Below are positions 50,998-60,949 of a stretch of DNA of 64,000 nt, one piece after another (position 1 is the stretch's first letter; every line of letters starts with the position of its first letter). Source of the DNA: Cunninghamella blakesleeana (taxonomy: Eukaryota > Mucoromycota > Mucoromycetes > Mucorales > Cunninghamellaceae); contig JAFCIZ010000001.1 in assembly GCA_017871115.1 (NCBI GenBank), forward strand, positions 5,950,001 to 6,014,000. The letters run 5' to 3'. A program made the translations under genes and the position numbers. The notes under the pieces are model-generated. The model ran no database searches. It had not been told where the DNA came from and saw only the letters and a program-made list of their open reading frames with translations.

Positions 50998-51320
50998 CTA
51001 TACTTCTATTGCTACATTTTCTTTATTCCGTTTTACAGAGGATCTAGTAACGCTTCGACCATGATTAGGTGTCCAAGGGCCTAAACTATCATTTGCATAG
51101 AAATCCATTGGATAAACATCTTGCCATAGCTCGGATTTACCAAGGGCAATGGAAGCTTCGTAAGGTGTTAATAAAGGCTTTGGAAAAGCATAACCCCAAT
51201 CTATAGATAAACGAGGACAAGCGATTTGAATCCATCTATTATTATTATTATTATTATTAAAATAGAATAAAATAAAAAAATATGAATGAATAAATTAATA
51301 AAAACCATTATTTGTATATC

Positions 51321-51351
<31 letters not shown>

Positions 51352-53153
51352 AGAGAAAACTTACGCATCAACATCTTCAAATTGAGCCAATTTACCAGGG
51401 AATATTTCTGATAGTAGTACAATGACGGACTCTTTACCCTGTTCTTGGATGCAAGATTCCAAATATTCCATCACTTGTGGTTTTCCCTGTCTACCCAAAG
51501 TGCCTAAAATTAGTCCATATTTTTTTGCTTGTTGTCCAATTTTTACAGCATGTTTTCTTAATGATTGCATTTCTTCATGATCATATCTTTCTCGAGTAAA
51601 ATTTTTATCATATGGATTATATCTATTCAAATAGATATAATAATAATAAAAAAGAAAAGAAAAATGAAATGATTAATAATTTCATTTTTTCATATATTAA
51701 TATATATTACTATTTATCAATCACTTTACTGGAATGCTGGTATAGTAGGATTGTGGATTAAAATAGATTCTAAATGAAAACGGCCATCACCAATATATCT
51801 AACAGCAACAACATCAAATAATATAAAAAATGTACATGTATAAATAATTAATTCATTTTCATTTTCTACAAATAAATTATTTTAAAACCTTAATATATAT
51901 ATAAATATATTAATATATATAATTATATTAATATATATAATTATATTAATATATAAATATATATATTTACTTTTTTTAGATATTCTTACATAATTGCATC
52001 AATGTCATTTAATTTTGGAGAAGTACAACCTAACAATTCACCAGGAGATAAAGGTTTTGCCTGAGGAATTTGAACTATATAATCATCTTCAAGAGCCAAT
52101 TTGGCGGCTTGTAATGCAGCAGCAAATTGAATCACACATACTAAAGCTAAACGTTTCCCTTTTTCAAAATTCTTTTTCACTGTATTAATAAAATGCTGAT
52201 TATCAATGCCGATTTCTACAAATACATATAATGTATTAATTGTTGTAATATCTACAGGGACCAAACAACTATGTCCATAGTGTACTAAAAAATCACTTCC
52301 AAGGGCGCGGGCAGTATAATCATCAATGCAACAAGCTCCATAAGTTACGTCTCCCATGATCAAGGTTTCTACTTTACAAAATCTATATGCCATCCCAAAG
52401 AAAAATAATAATCCAGTAACGGTAATTAATAATTAAATAATGTTAAATAGATAGAGTATACTTTACATTGATTGAAATTTTTTATTCATTTATATTATTT
52501 TACATTTCAAGAATATCGGCTATAAGACATGCAAACATCATAAGACCTTCAGGTAACTGTAAAGCCACTATTTATTTTAAAAATAAAAATATGTCAATAT
52601 TAATACAATAGGTTGATATGCTTAAAGTAATATCACTATTATATTTTCTTATTTAAAAATACCTTTTTTCGCACCAGCTTTTTTTATTCTCCAAACAGTT
52701 TTATGTATTTCAAAGTTATAGTTGGAAGGAATCTATTTTAATATACAATCGTGGTATAAAGAATTTAGTGTATAAATATACATATTTCTATTTCTATTTA
52801 TTCTTAGTGTCCTATTTCATTCTAACCTGTTCTATAGCTTTATTTAATAAAGGATCATTCAATATTTCTTCAGGAATTTGATGTGCTGTACGTCCAGCCC
52901 GAGCACGAGGTTTTTCTATTTCAATATTATAATTATAATAAAAAGAAGAGAGGGAGAAGGGAAGTTTTATGTAAGTATTCTATTCAAAATAATTATATTA
53001 ATAAATATAAACGCAATAATATAATTTTTTACTTGTAAATCCAATAGCTGTATCTTCAATGGCACCTTCCTCCGAAGGTTGTGCTTTTTTTGATCGTCCA
53101 ACGAATCTTTTTCTAGGTTTATCCTGTTTAGGATCTTTAGCTATATCTGACAT
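50998..53153 (-). CDS. DPH1: Diphthamide biosynthesis protein 1
   Basis: Eight exons: 53153-53033, 52915-52827, 52732-52663, 52567-52504, 52382-51990, 51798-51730, 51622-51365 and 51235-50998, giving 433 residues, normal for DPH1. Conserved blocks are [98 protein letters not shown] and [17 protein letters not shown]. The three cysteines (GACC, GHSC, ACPR) bind the [4Fe-4S] cluster. With DPH2, DPH1 transfers the aminocarboxypropyl group from S-adenosylmethionine to a histidine of elongation factor 2, the first step of diphthamide synthesis. The start codon lies 25 nt from a LINE target-site duplication, so the original promoter is displaced (see findings). The coding frame itself is intact. 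Confidence 0.96.
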
Positions 53154-53178
53154 ATTCAAAAAATATTAACTTTTAAAA

Positions 53179-53192
53179 GAAAAAGAGAGTTA
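53179..53192. repeat. LINE target-site duplication, 3' copy
   Basis: GAAAAAGAGAGTTA, identical to 58753-58766. It directly abuts the poly-A tail of the LINE and lies 25 nt from the DPH1 start codon. Confidence 0.92.
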
Positions 53193-53413
53193 TTTTTTTT
53201 TTTTTTTTTTTTGTATGGTATTTAAATTTATTAAATTAAAATTCAGACGAAAGTTAATTGAAAAGTTAAATAAAATAAAGAAAAATTAAAAGAAAAATTT
53301 AAAGGTAAACACGTCATATTGAGAGGTGAAACACCGTTCTAAAATAGGATATACGATTACTATAAATCTAATCACTATAATATATTCTATAGACTATTCT
53401 ACAATTATATAAT

Positions 53414-56400
53414 CTAAAAATTATTATTACTATTCTTGAGAATACAATAATATTCAAGAATACTTTTGTATATATTGTTAGTAATAAATGGACGTTGATA
53501 TATAATGACCTGCCATATAATTTTCCATATTTGCATGATTATACAGCTAACAACGACCATAGTTTCTTGATTTATCCTTGAGGAATTTGCACCTAGGTTA
53601 AATATAAGCTCATACAGATCATGTTCATCGATATAAATGTTAATTTCATTGGAAGTTAATACTGAAGTCCATAATCTTTTAATTCTTTGACATTGGAAAA
53701 ACAAATGTGAAAGATTACCTTTATCTATATTACAGAAAGGACATTGTTCAGTGCGATATTTATTATATCTAGCAATTGATGATGGTGAGTTAAGTTTTTT
53801 GTTGATTAACCTGTACCAAATTGTTCTTGCTTCAGGATATGTTTTGATGCTCCAAAATTTTTTCCAAGATGATGATGATATATATTCAATAGGTGAAGGA
53901 TGTAGAGTCGTGTAGATTATATTATACCTTAATGTCTTAGATGAATATTTTTTCCATGAATCCATCAACTGAAATTTGTGTAAAAAGTTGGTATCATTAA
54001 TAATATTAACATCTTCATTATTTATCTTGATCATTGATGAAAAGGATGATGTTAATAGTATTGTCCTTTTTTCAATGTCTTTATGTAATCTTTTATTAAG
54101 ACCAGGAAATGTTAGATTATCTGTTGTTTGTTTCTTCCTTATATTACCTATATCCTTATCAAACACGAAGAAGTCTGAGACAGTTTTCCTATAGTGTTGT
54201 TTAGAATATAACCAATGGTTAGGAGGTATGAATGCCATAATTTTGACAATTGGTAAATATAATGCAGTAGATGCTGAGCATTTTATATTTTTTCCAATGA
54301 AGCCAAAGTGATCGATAGTATCGCATATACCTGACAACATGTAGGGGAACTTATATAAATGATTTAAACGTAAACTTGGGAATAGTAAAGGTAACCAAAT
54401 AGAGTCCGATCTAGCAGCCATTTTTAAGTGATGAAGTAAGATAGCCGAACACATAGAATGGTTGTTTACAGATTCTATTATTGATTTAATCCATCTTTGT
54501 TTCAGTACCATAGATTGAGCCAAAGGGTCTAGTACACCAAGGCCACCTTTATTAATAGGGAGGCAGAGGGAAGAGTAAGAAGCTTTAGGAGAAAACCGGT
54601 GCCATATAAAATTGTATATTATCGATCTTAACTTGTAAAAGAAAGATTTGTTTGGATTAAATAGACGAAGGTGATACCAAATCATAGATAATATTAACGT
54701 ATTTAAAATAGTAACCCGGCCACGTAGTGATAGGTTTCTTTGTTTATATATGTTACATTTAATTTCAATATTATATAGCAACTTCTTTTGATAATACTTC
54801 CGTTGTGCATTTGTCATAATCATAGGAAAGCCCAGGTATGATAAAGGGATATCAAACTGTTGATCACACCATTGAGATATATTATAATCATTAAGAGCAT
54901 TCACCCATACTAAATCCTTTTTACCAGAAAGAGGAAAAGCAATTGTTTTATCCACATTAACCTTTGCGTTTGATACTTTCATATAAGATGTTAGATGTGA
55001 TTGTAGTGAGTTAAGATCATTTTGATTATCTATGAGAACACATATATCATCTGCGTAAGCTAAAAGTTTAATTTGTTGTACTGTATCATTATTATGTATT
55101 TTGTACCCACTAAAAGTTGAGTCCTGTAAAATGTGACATAATAGAGGTTCCAAGACAAAATTAAATAATATAGGTGATAGAGGATCTCCCTGACGTAATC
55201 CACGTTGTTGAATGACTGATGATGTAAAATATCCATTGACATTTATTTTGACTTGATTATCAAAAAATAACCCATGTATACATTCTACAACTAAAGGAGG
55301 AAAGCCAAATTTCAAGAGTGTTTTTTTAAGATAAACATCATAAACCCTATCATAAGCCTTTTGCTGATCCAGAAGAAGACCAATACCATTGTATTTAGAT
55401 TGTTGAGCTTGTTCCATAATTAATTTTAGTGTTAAACCATTTTCAGCAATAAAGCGTTTAGGGAGAAATCCCGATTGAAAAGGATTAATGAGTTTATTAG
55501 CAATAATCTTTATCCTATCGTTCAGTATTCTTGTAAATATTTTAGCATCGCAATTAATAAGAGAGATTAGACGCCAATTAGATAGTGAGGTAAGATCACC
55601 TTTCTTTGGTAGTAAACGTACCCGAATGTCTTGCCATGATTTAGGAAAATTCTGATGAGATAATGCTTCATTAAAGATTGACACCATCAAAGTTTTGATT
55701 TTATCATATTGAAATATGAACGATAGCATAGGGTAACCAAGTCCATCAGATCCCGGACTACTATTAGCAGGTAGTCTAGACGCATGGTATGTAATATCTT
55801 CAAAGGTTATTGCAGTAGTTAATGATTCTTGTTGAAATGAATTAAGAGTGGGAAGATCAACCGAGTTTAAGTATGTATCAATATCAAGTTCATCCACCAT
55901 GTCACTATCATAAAGTTGCTGGTAATATTGATGAGTTATATTTAACATCTGATCATGATTGTTTCCTTTTATATTATCACTATCTATATCAGGAGTATTA
56001 TTCAAATTTTCAATGTGTTGTTGAATAGAACGTCGTTGGTGAATTTTTTTAAGATATTTTGGTGATTTTTCCCCCTTTTCACGCCAATTAGCACCCGATC
56101 TTAGAAAAGCGATCTCAGCCATTTCTGCTTGTAAGTGACCAATTTGTTCATGATAAAAAGGTAAACGTTGAAGTCTGATAGCCAAAGGAGGTTTACTGCG
56201 TAGGAAAGCATTTCGTTTCTTCTGTAGAAATTTTAAAAGCTTGGTTCTCCAGTTAATGTATTGTCGGCCAAACTTTTGAGAAAATTTCTTAATGTTAATC
56301 TTGATCAAATCCTATATTTCCTGAGGTGATTTTTTTTCATATTCAGTAGATGTTAAGTATTTGTCGATTATTTGGTGTAATTTATTTTGATAATCTTTAT

Positions 56401-57181
56401 CCTTTAAGAAGAGAGGATTTGCTTTCCATAAACCAGGTCCACTTGGTGTAGATACATGTTCCATTTGGATTTTTACATTTAGAGAGTCATGATCCGTCCA
56501 ATCATTGTTAATTTCATCAATAGCAAATGAAGTTATGTTATTTGCATAAGAGTGTTTACTGACAAAAATATAATCGATGGTAGAGTATGATGTATCAGAT
56601 CTTCTAAAGGTAGGAATGTTTTGGTGACCATTTGAAGAAAAACAGTTGTAGAAGTGTTCCTCTAAAAAAGATAACCAGTCGCCGTCAGAATTGTTTAATA
56701 TATAAGATCGATTATAGGAGTAGTTAAAGTCGCCCATAATGATCATATGATTAAAGTCAATACTTAGGTCTTGTTGATGTAGTAAAGAATATAGCTTCTT
56801 GAAGAAAGTCTTACGCAGAGCTATCTTCGCTGGAGCATAAATTACTAGTATATAGAAAGGAGTGTATATTTGTTGAGGGTGTGTTACTTGGCATAATATG
56901 GCCCGTTCTTCTTGAGGAAAAAGATTGGGAGATAATTGGTAATGATTGGAGAAGGATATAAGTCCACAATATTGTGTCCATAAACATTGCTGGGCTTGAA
57001 ATTGATTAGTTATTCTATTAATGTTGGAATCGTTAATGTGAGTTTCTTGTAAGGCGAGGATAGATGAGTTTAAAAGACGAAGGTATCTGATGAAGCTTTT
57101 TTGAGTTTTTGATTTACCAGTTTTAATTAAACTATTACAGTTTAAAGAAAATAGGTTTAAACTATTATGTTGTTTAATCAT
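53414..57181 (-). pseudogene. LINE ORF2, endonuclease plus reverse transcriptase, interrupted by one in-frame stop
   Basis: Two open stretches, 57181-56312 and 56308-53414, lie in the same frame and are divided only by a TAG at 56312-56314. The first encodes an apurinic-type endonuclease: LFSLNCNSL, ILALQETHI, MIIMGDFNYS, IDYIFVSKHSY and NNDWTDHDSLNV. The second encodes reverse transcriptase: NWRLISLINCDAKIFTRILN, GIGLLLDQQKAYDRVY, QRGLRQGDPLSPILFNFVLE and AYADDICVL (YADD codons at 55046-55057). A zinc motif near the C-terminus, CPFCNIDKGNLSHLFFQC, is the RVT zinc-binding module common in L1/Tx1 and plant LINEs. Apart from the one stop, the 1256-codon frame is uninterrupted. It could be a nonsense mutation, a sequencing error or a readthrough site. 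Confidence 0.88.
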
Positions 57182-58752
57182 TACGCAGAGTAACGGGCAG
57201 GTGTCCCAGCTTTACGTTTAAGGTGTTCCCTTGAAATACCAATATTTGCATGTTTCGACATTCTGGTTGATCTGTTGTCATTAGATTCAACCGTTGTATC
57301 ATCAATGACATGTGTAGAGCTGATAGATGTAGTAATAACTCCGTCCATATTATTATCCTTTTCCAAGTTATCCAAGATGTCGGTGGTTTCTTTGTTAATG
57401 AATTCTTCAATATCATTGAATGCTGAATCATATTCATCATCTATATAATCCATATCATTAATGTATCGAACACTATCATCATCATTACCATTGTTGTTAT
57501 CCAGAATATTATCCCTTGTATTTTTATCATCATTTGTTGAGGATGCTGAATTATAATCAGAGCGAGGTGAATTGCCTTCAGAATGATCTCCATTGCACTT
57601 TTGTATTTCCTTATCTGAGATATTATTATCTGTTCCATGCGTTTGATGTGTGCCATCCAAATCATTAACTATACTATGCCCTTCTCCTTCATGTGTACCA
57701 ACACTTCCTATTTCTTTACAGTTTTCAGTATTGTTGTCATATTGTATTTCTTGATCCTTTTCATTGTCTTTGTATTGTTTGTCTGTATCATCTATTTTGT
57801 TAGAAATGTTATTAACTTCTGGGTGAGAATCATCTTTGTTATTGGAAGGTGATTTCCTAACTTTTTTTGCAGGAGCTCCACGAGGACAAGTGGCTGCAAC
57901 ATGACCCGTTTGATTACAGTTCCAACATAGTTTGGATCGACGACTAGCCGGGCAGTCTTTTATGATATGACCAATTTCATGACAGTATTTGCAGTAGGTT
58001 GGCATATTAGCCCAAGTGGCTTGAATAGTGAGTTTTCCTCCAAACCATTCTAATTTGTGTTGAAGTGGAGCATAATTATTTTCATTACCAATGTCAATAA
58101 CTGCATATCCTGTACCCATAAATGTATCAGTGGTAGGTTCTTTGTTTACACCAAAATCAATAACTTCACCATACATGCTAAGAGTATATTTAAGACCTCT
58201 CATAATATCTTCTTCATCCATAAAAGGAATACCGGTTAAACTCAAGCGAACTAGGTTGGTAGCTTGATTAAGAGCAATAGTAGGGTATACAATAGTGTTT
58301 GCATTCTTGAAATAAAGACCTTTATTTCTAGCCCTGTCATAATTGTCGTCTTCAGGTTTAAAGTTTACTTCCGCAAAGTTTCTAGATCCTTGTTTTCCGG
58401 GTTTAAGACCTCTACGATTCGGATATTGTTCCAGGACTAATTCCATAAATTCTAGATGAGTTATCTTAATGTTAGTAACATCAAATATTAAGCTACCAAC
58501 TGAAGGACTAGTAGCCCATATTTTTGTATAAATATGTTTTACTTTGTTTGTTTGTGTATCTGATTGTGAACTAAGCAATTGATGTTTTTTTAAATCTTCA
58601 GAGTGATTATAAGAATAAAGTAAAGAATGACGTTCAGTATTACGACTAGCAACCTGAGCCCAGGATTGCTTGTTAGAATTATTTTTATTAAATAGAGTGG
58701 AAGGAGTACCAACTCCATCCTTAGGTATGGATTTTGAAATAGAAAAAGCCAT
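57181..58752 (-). CDS. LINE ORF1, nucleic-acid-binding protein with CCHC knuckles
   Basis: Single exon of 523 residues. The N-terminal half includes an RRM-like fold candidate (LVRLSLTGIPFMDEEDIMRG, YGEVIDFGVNKEPTTDTF, TGYAVIDIGNENNYA). Two zinc knuckles follow: CKYCHEIGHIIKDC and CWNCNQTGHVAATC. The C-terminal part is Asn/Asp-rich and disordered. ORF1 proteins of L1/Tx1 LINEs bind the element RNA and chaperone target-primed reverse transcription. The ATG is the first codon of the element next to the target duplication. Its TAA stop overlaps the ORF2 ATG as TAATG. No introns, unlike all neighbouring host genes of similar size. Confidence 0.93.
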   Translation of the reverse strand: MAFSISKSIPKDGVGTPSTLFNKNNSNKQSWAQVASRNTERHSLLYSYNHSEDLKKHQLLSSQSDTQTNKVKHIYTKIWATSPSVGSLIFDVTNIKITHLEFMELVLEQYPNRRGLKPGKQGSRNFAEVNFKPEDDNYDRARNKGLYFKNANTIVYPTIALNQATNLVRLSLTGIPFMDEEDIMRGLKYTLSMYGEVIDFGVNKEPTTDTFMGTGYAVIDIGNENNYAPLQHKLEWFGGKLTIQATWANMPTYCKYCHEIGHIIKDCPASRRSKLCWNCNQTGHVAATCPRGAPAKKVRKSPSNNKDDSHPEVNNISNKIDDTDKQYKDNEKDQEIQYDNNTENCKEIGSVGTHEGEGHSIVNDLDGTHQTHGTDNNISDKEIQKCNGDHSEGNSPRSDYNSASSTNDDKNTRDNILDNNNGNDDDSVRYINDMDYIDDEYDSAFNDIEEFINKETTDILDNLEKDNNMDGVITTSISSTHVIDDTTVESNDNRSTRMSKHANIGISREHLKRKAGTPARYSA

Positions 58753-58766
58753 GAAAAAGAGAGTTA
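58753..58766. repeat. LINE target-site duplication, 5' copy
   Basis: GAAAAAGAGAGTTA, identical to 53179-53192. It directly abuts the ATG of LINE ORF1. Confidence 0.92.
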
Positions 58767-59376
58767 GAAAAAAAAAAAAAAAACTTTTTAATATTTTTAA
58801 ACCCCGTTTACTCTTTTATTCAAATTTTGGTCATTTTTGAATATATTTAATAATGTATAAAAAAATATAATAATTATATGATATTTTGTTATATGAAACT
58901 GTAAAATATATTGATATTATTAATAATAATAATAAATTTCTGATTGATTGAATTAAATATATACGTACTATTTAAAAATGATTATTCTATACTGATATTT
59001 AAATAATAAAATATAGTTTTAACATCTATAAAAAAATTGAAATTATGCAACTGAGTGTAAAACCTTCTCCACTTTTTCCAAATTCAAATACTTGTTTTGT
59101 AAATACGTAGTAACTTGAGTATAATAAATAATATATTTACCTATCTAATCTTTAAAAATACCTTTCTATACACCTATATTTTATATACAACTTATTTAAT
59201 GTATATAAATATATAAATTCGCTCTATATAAAATCAGTATTTTGAGAATAAATGTGGGTGTGTAGAGAAACAAACTTTCTTTGCCTATAAATACGATCAA
59301 ATAAAAAAAAAAAAAAAATAGAATAGAATAAAAATACGCCAACGTCGGTTGAAAAACTTTCCATAAAGCGCAGAAA

Positions 59377-59436
<60 letters not shown>

Positions 59437-60413
59437 CAATTATTAAAGATGTCTATATTAAATATTAAATCAATGATGTAGATAGCCAAATGTTCATGAT
59501 TTCTTTTTTTTATATATCTATTTAATTTATTAAATCATAATAACAGTGACAAGTAAATCGATTACCACTGTTTTAACTTTTATCTTTAATTTTTTTCTTC
59601 CATTAGCTCTAAAGTAAACGAAAAATAGTGTTAATGTCATGATTAAAACAATACCTTTAATAGTGATTCTCTAGAGTACTGTAAAAAAGTTGGTTTTGGT
59701 AAAAGTTTAATTGGTGAAAACCAGTAAAACACCCATTTTTGTATTTCAAGTAATAATGATAATAAAAAGTTCATCTTTATACAATCCTGTTAATCCATTG
59801 CTAATAAATGGGGTATATGCAAATAGATTTTGAAGAAACAAAAATATATATCCAATTCTTAAAAAAAGCTATTTATTTTAATTTGCTATTTAAATAAATA
59901 CCTTTATCAATTAATTTTTTCATTCGACTATTTCATTTATTTTTTTGATTCATTTTACTTAAATATATAAAAAAAGTTCTCAAATGGATAGCATTTATAC
60001 ACGCTGTAGTTCAACATGTGTGTAAATTAATAAAAAATAAAAAGAGGAAAAATAGCCTAGTAAAAAATAATAATAAACAAATACATATACATATATATAT
60101 ATTAATGGTCAACATTTATGGTATTTTAAATAGCTAACCCTTAAAAAAACTGTATCAATTGAGGACTTCTTTACGTAATTGATAAAGAAATACCTTTATT
60201 TAATAGTTACACCTAAAGATAAAATATTGAATATTCTATTATTTATAAAAAATGTGTATATTAATTTTCTAATCAAAAAGACATAAATTTTCAACTTTTT
60301 ACTTCTTCTTTATTTATTCTATAGTTAAAAAATAAAATTAAATAAAGACAAGTAGTAATACTAAGAGAATAACTCCCTCTCGTTTTACTTTTATATTTTG
60401 TTTATTTTTATTT
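58767..60413. other. 1.65-kb intergenic region between LINE and Cys-rich ORF, with 56-nt poly-T
   Basis: AT-rich, no gene recognised. A pure T run of 56 covers 59379-59434. The word ATACCTTT recurs about four times (near 59158, 59653, 59900 and 60191). Sequence immediately beyond 58767 is probably the displaced original promoter of DPH1. Confidence 0.5.
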
Positions 60414-60632
60414 ATGAATACTGGAGTATATGCAAAATGGTGTTACTGTGAAGAAAATAACTACCTTCACCAGGTTAGCAATGCTGCCTATTGCGAAGAA
60501 ATTGATAAAATTTAAAATTTAACTGGTGATTCGTTATCTGGCTGTAGTTTTTGTTATACAGATGATAAATTAGATGTCTGTACAAAATGCTGTAAACCCA
60601 AGGGTGGCACGAATGTTGCTGCTTATTGTTGA
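60414..60632 (+). pseudogene. Broken small cysteine-rich secreted-protein ORF
   Basis: The frame starting at ATG 60414 reads KWCYCEENNYLHQVSNAAYC, then hits TAA at 60513-60515 and continues in the same frame as GCSFCYTDDKLDVC, TKCCKPKGG and AAYC to a final TGA at 60630-60632. The codons just upstream of the ATG, in frame, read FTFIFCLFLF, so together with MNTGVYA they would form a signal peptide, but no upstream ATG is in frame. Ten cysteines in about 70 codons is far above background in this AT-rich DNA. No simple intron joins the halves. It looks like a decayed secreted Cys-rich peptide gene, family unknown; a missed first exon and an unusual intron remain possible. Confidence 0.5.
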
Positions 60633-60949
60633 TAAATTTCAAAGAAAATACATATCTATTTATATCAATTCTTTAGTTTGTGTAAAACTTCTTTATTTAG
60701 ACTTAGTACCATTATTATTTTTTTAAAATAGAATATAACAAACTTATATAGCTTCTTTTAAATAATTCATCATTTCTTTATTATCAGTAGCATCGACTCG
60801 TTAAAAAAATATATTTTTTTTGACAGGCGGCTTTTTAATTGTTATTTTTTCAGAAAAAAAATAAAAAATGATCAGATTTTTTTTTTCTTCCCCTTTCCAT
60901 TTCCTATTTTTTTTTTTAACGTTCTACGAACTATTATTTATTTAAAAAT
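60633..60949. promoter_or_regulatory. Upstream region of COX15
   Basis: 317 bp, AT-rich, with a pyrimidine tract (TTTTTTTCTTCCCCTTTCC near 60882) shortly before the ATG, as seen at other starts in this window. No specific element recognised. Confidence 0.4.

Larger units (their letters stand above)
53193..58752 (-). mobile_element. Near-complete Tx1/L1-type LINE retrotransposon
   Basis: Minus-strand, intron-free element with ORF1 (57181-58752) and ORF2 (53414-57181, one in-frame stop). The 3' end is a run of 20 A on the minus strand (T at 53193-53212). A perfect 14-bp direct repeat, GAAAAAGAGAGTTA, flanks it at 53179-53192 and 58753-58766. The element is therefore 5560 bp, and its 5' boundary coincides with the ORF1 start codon. 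Apurinic-type endonuclease, YADD reverse transcriptase and a C-terminal zinc knuckle, with no RNase H seen, fit the L1/Tx1 group. The clean duplication and nearly intact frames argue for a recent insertion. Confidence 0.93.

Noticed and set aside
53976..54194. Plus-strand ORFs inside the LINE
   Set aside because: Shadows of ORF2; no independent support.
59196..59489. Lysine-rich minus-strand ORFs
   Set aside because: They are produced by translating the 56-nt T run.
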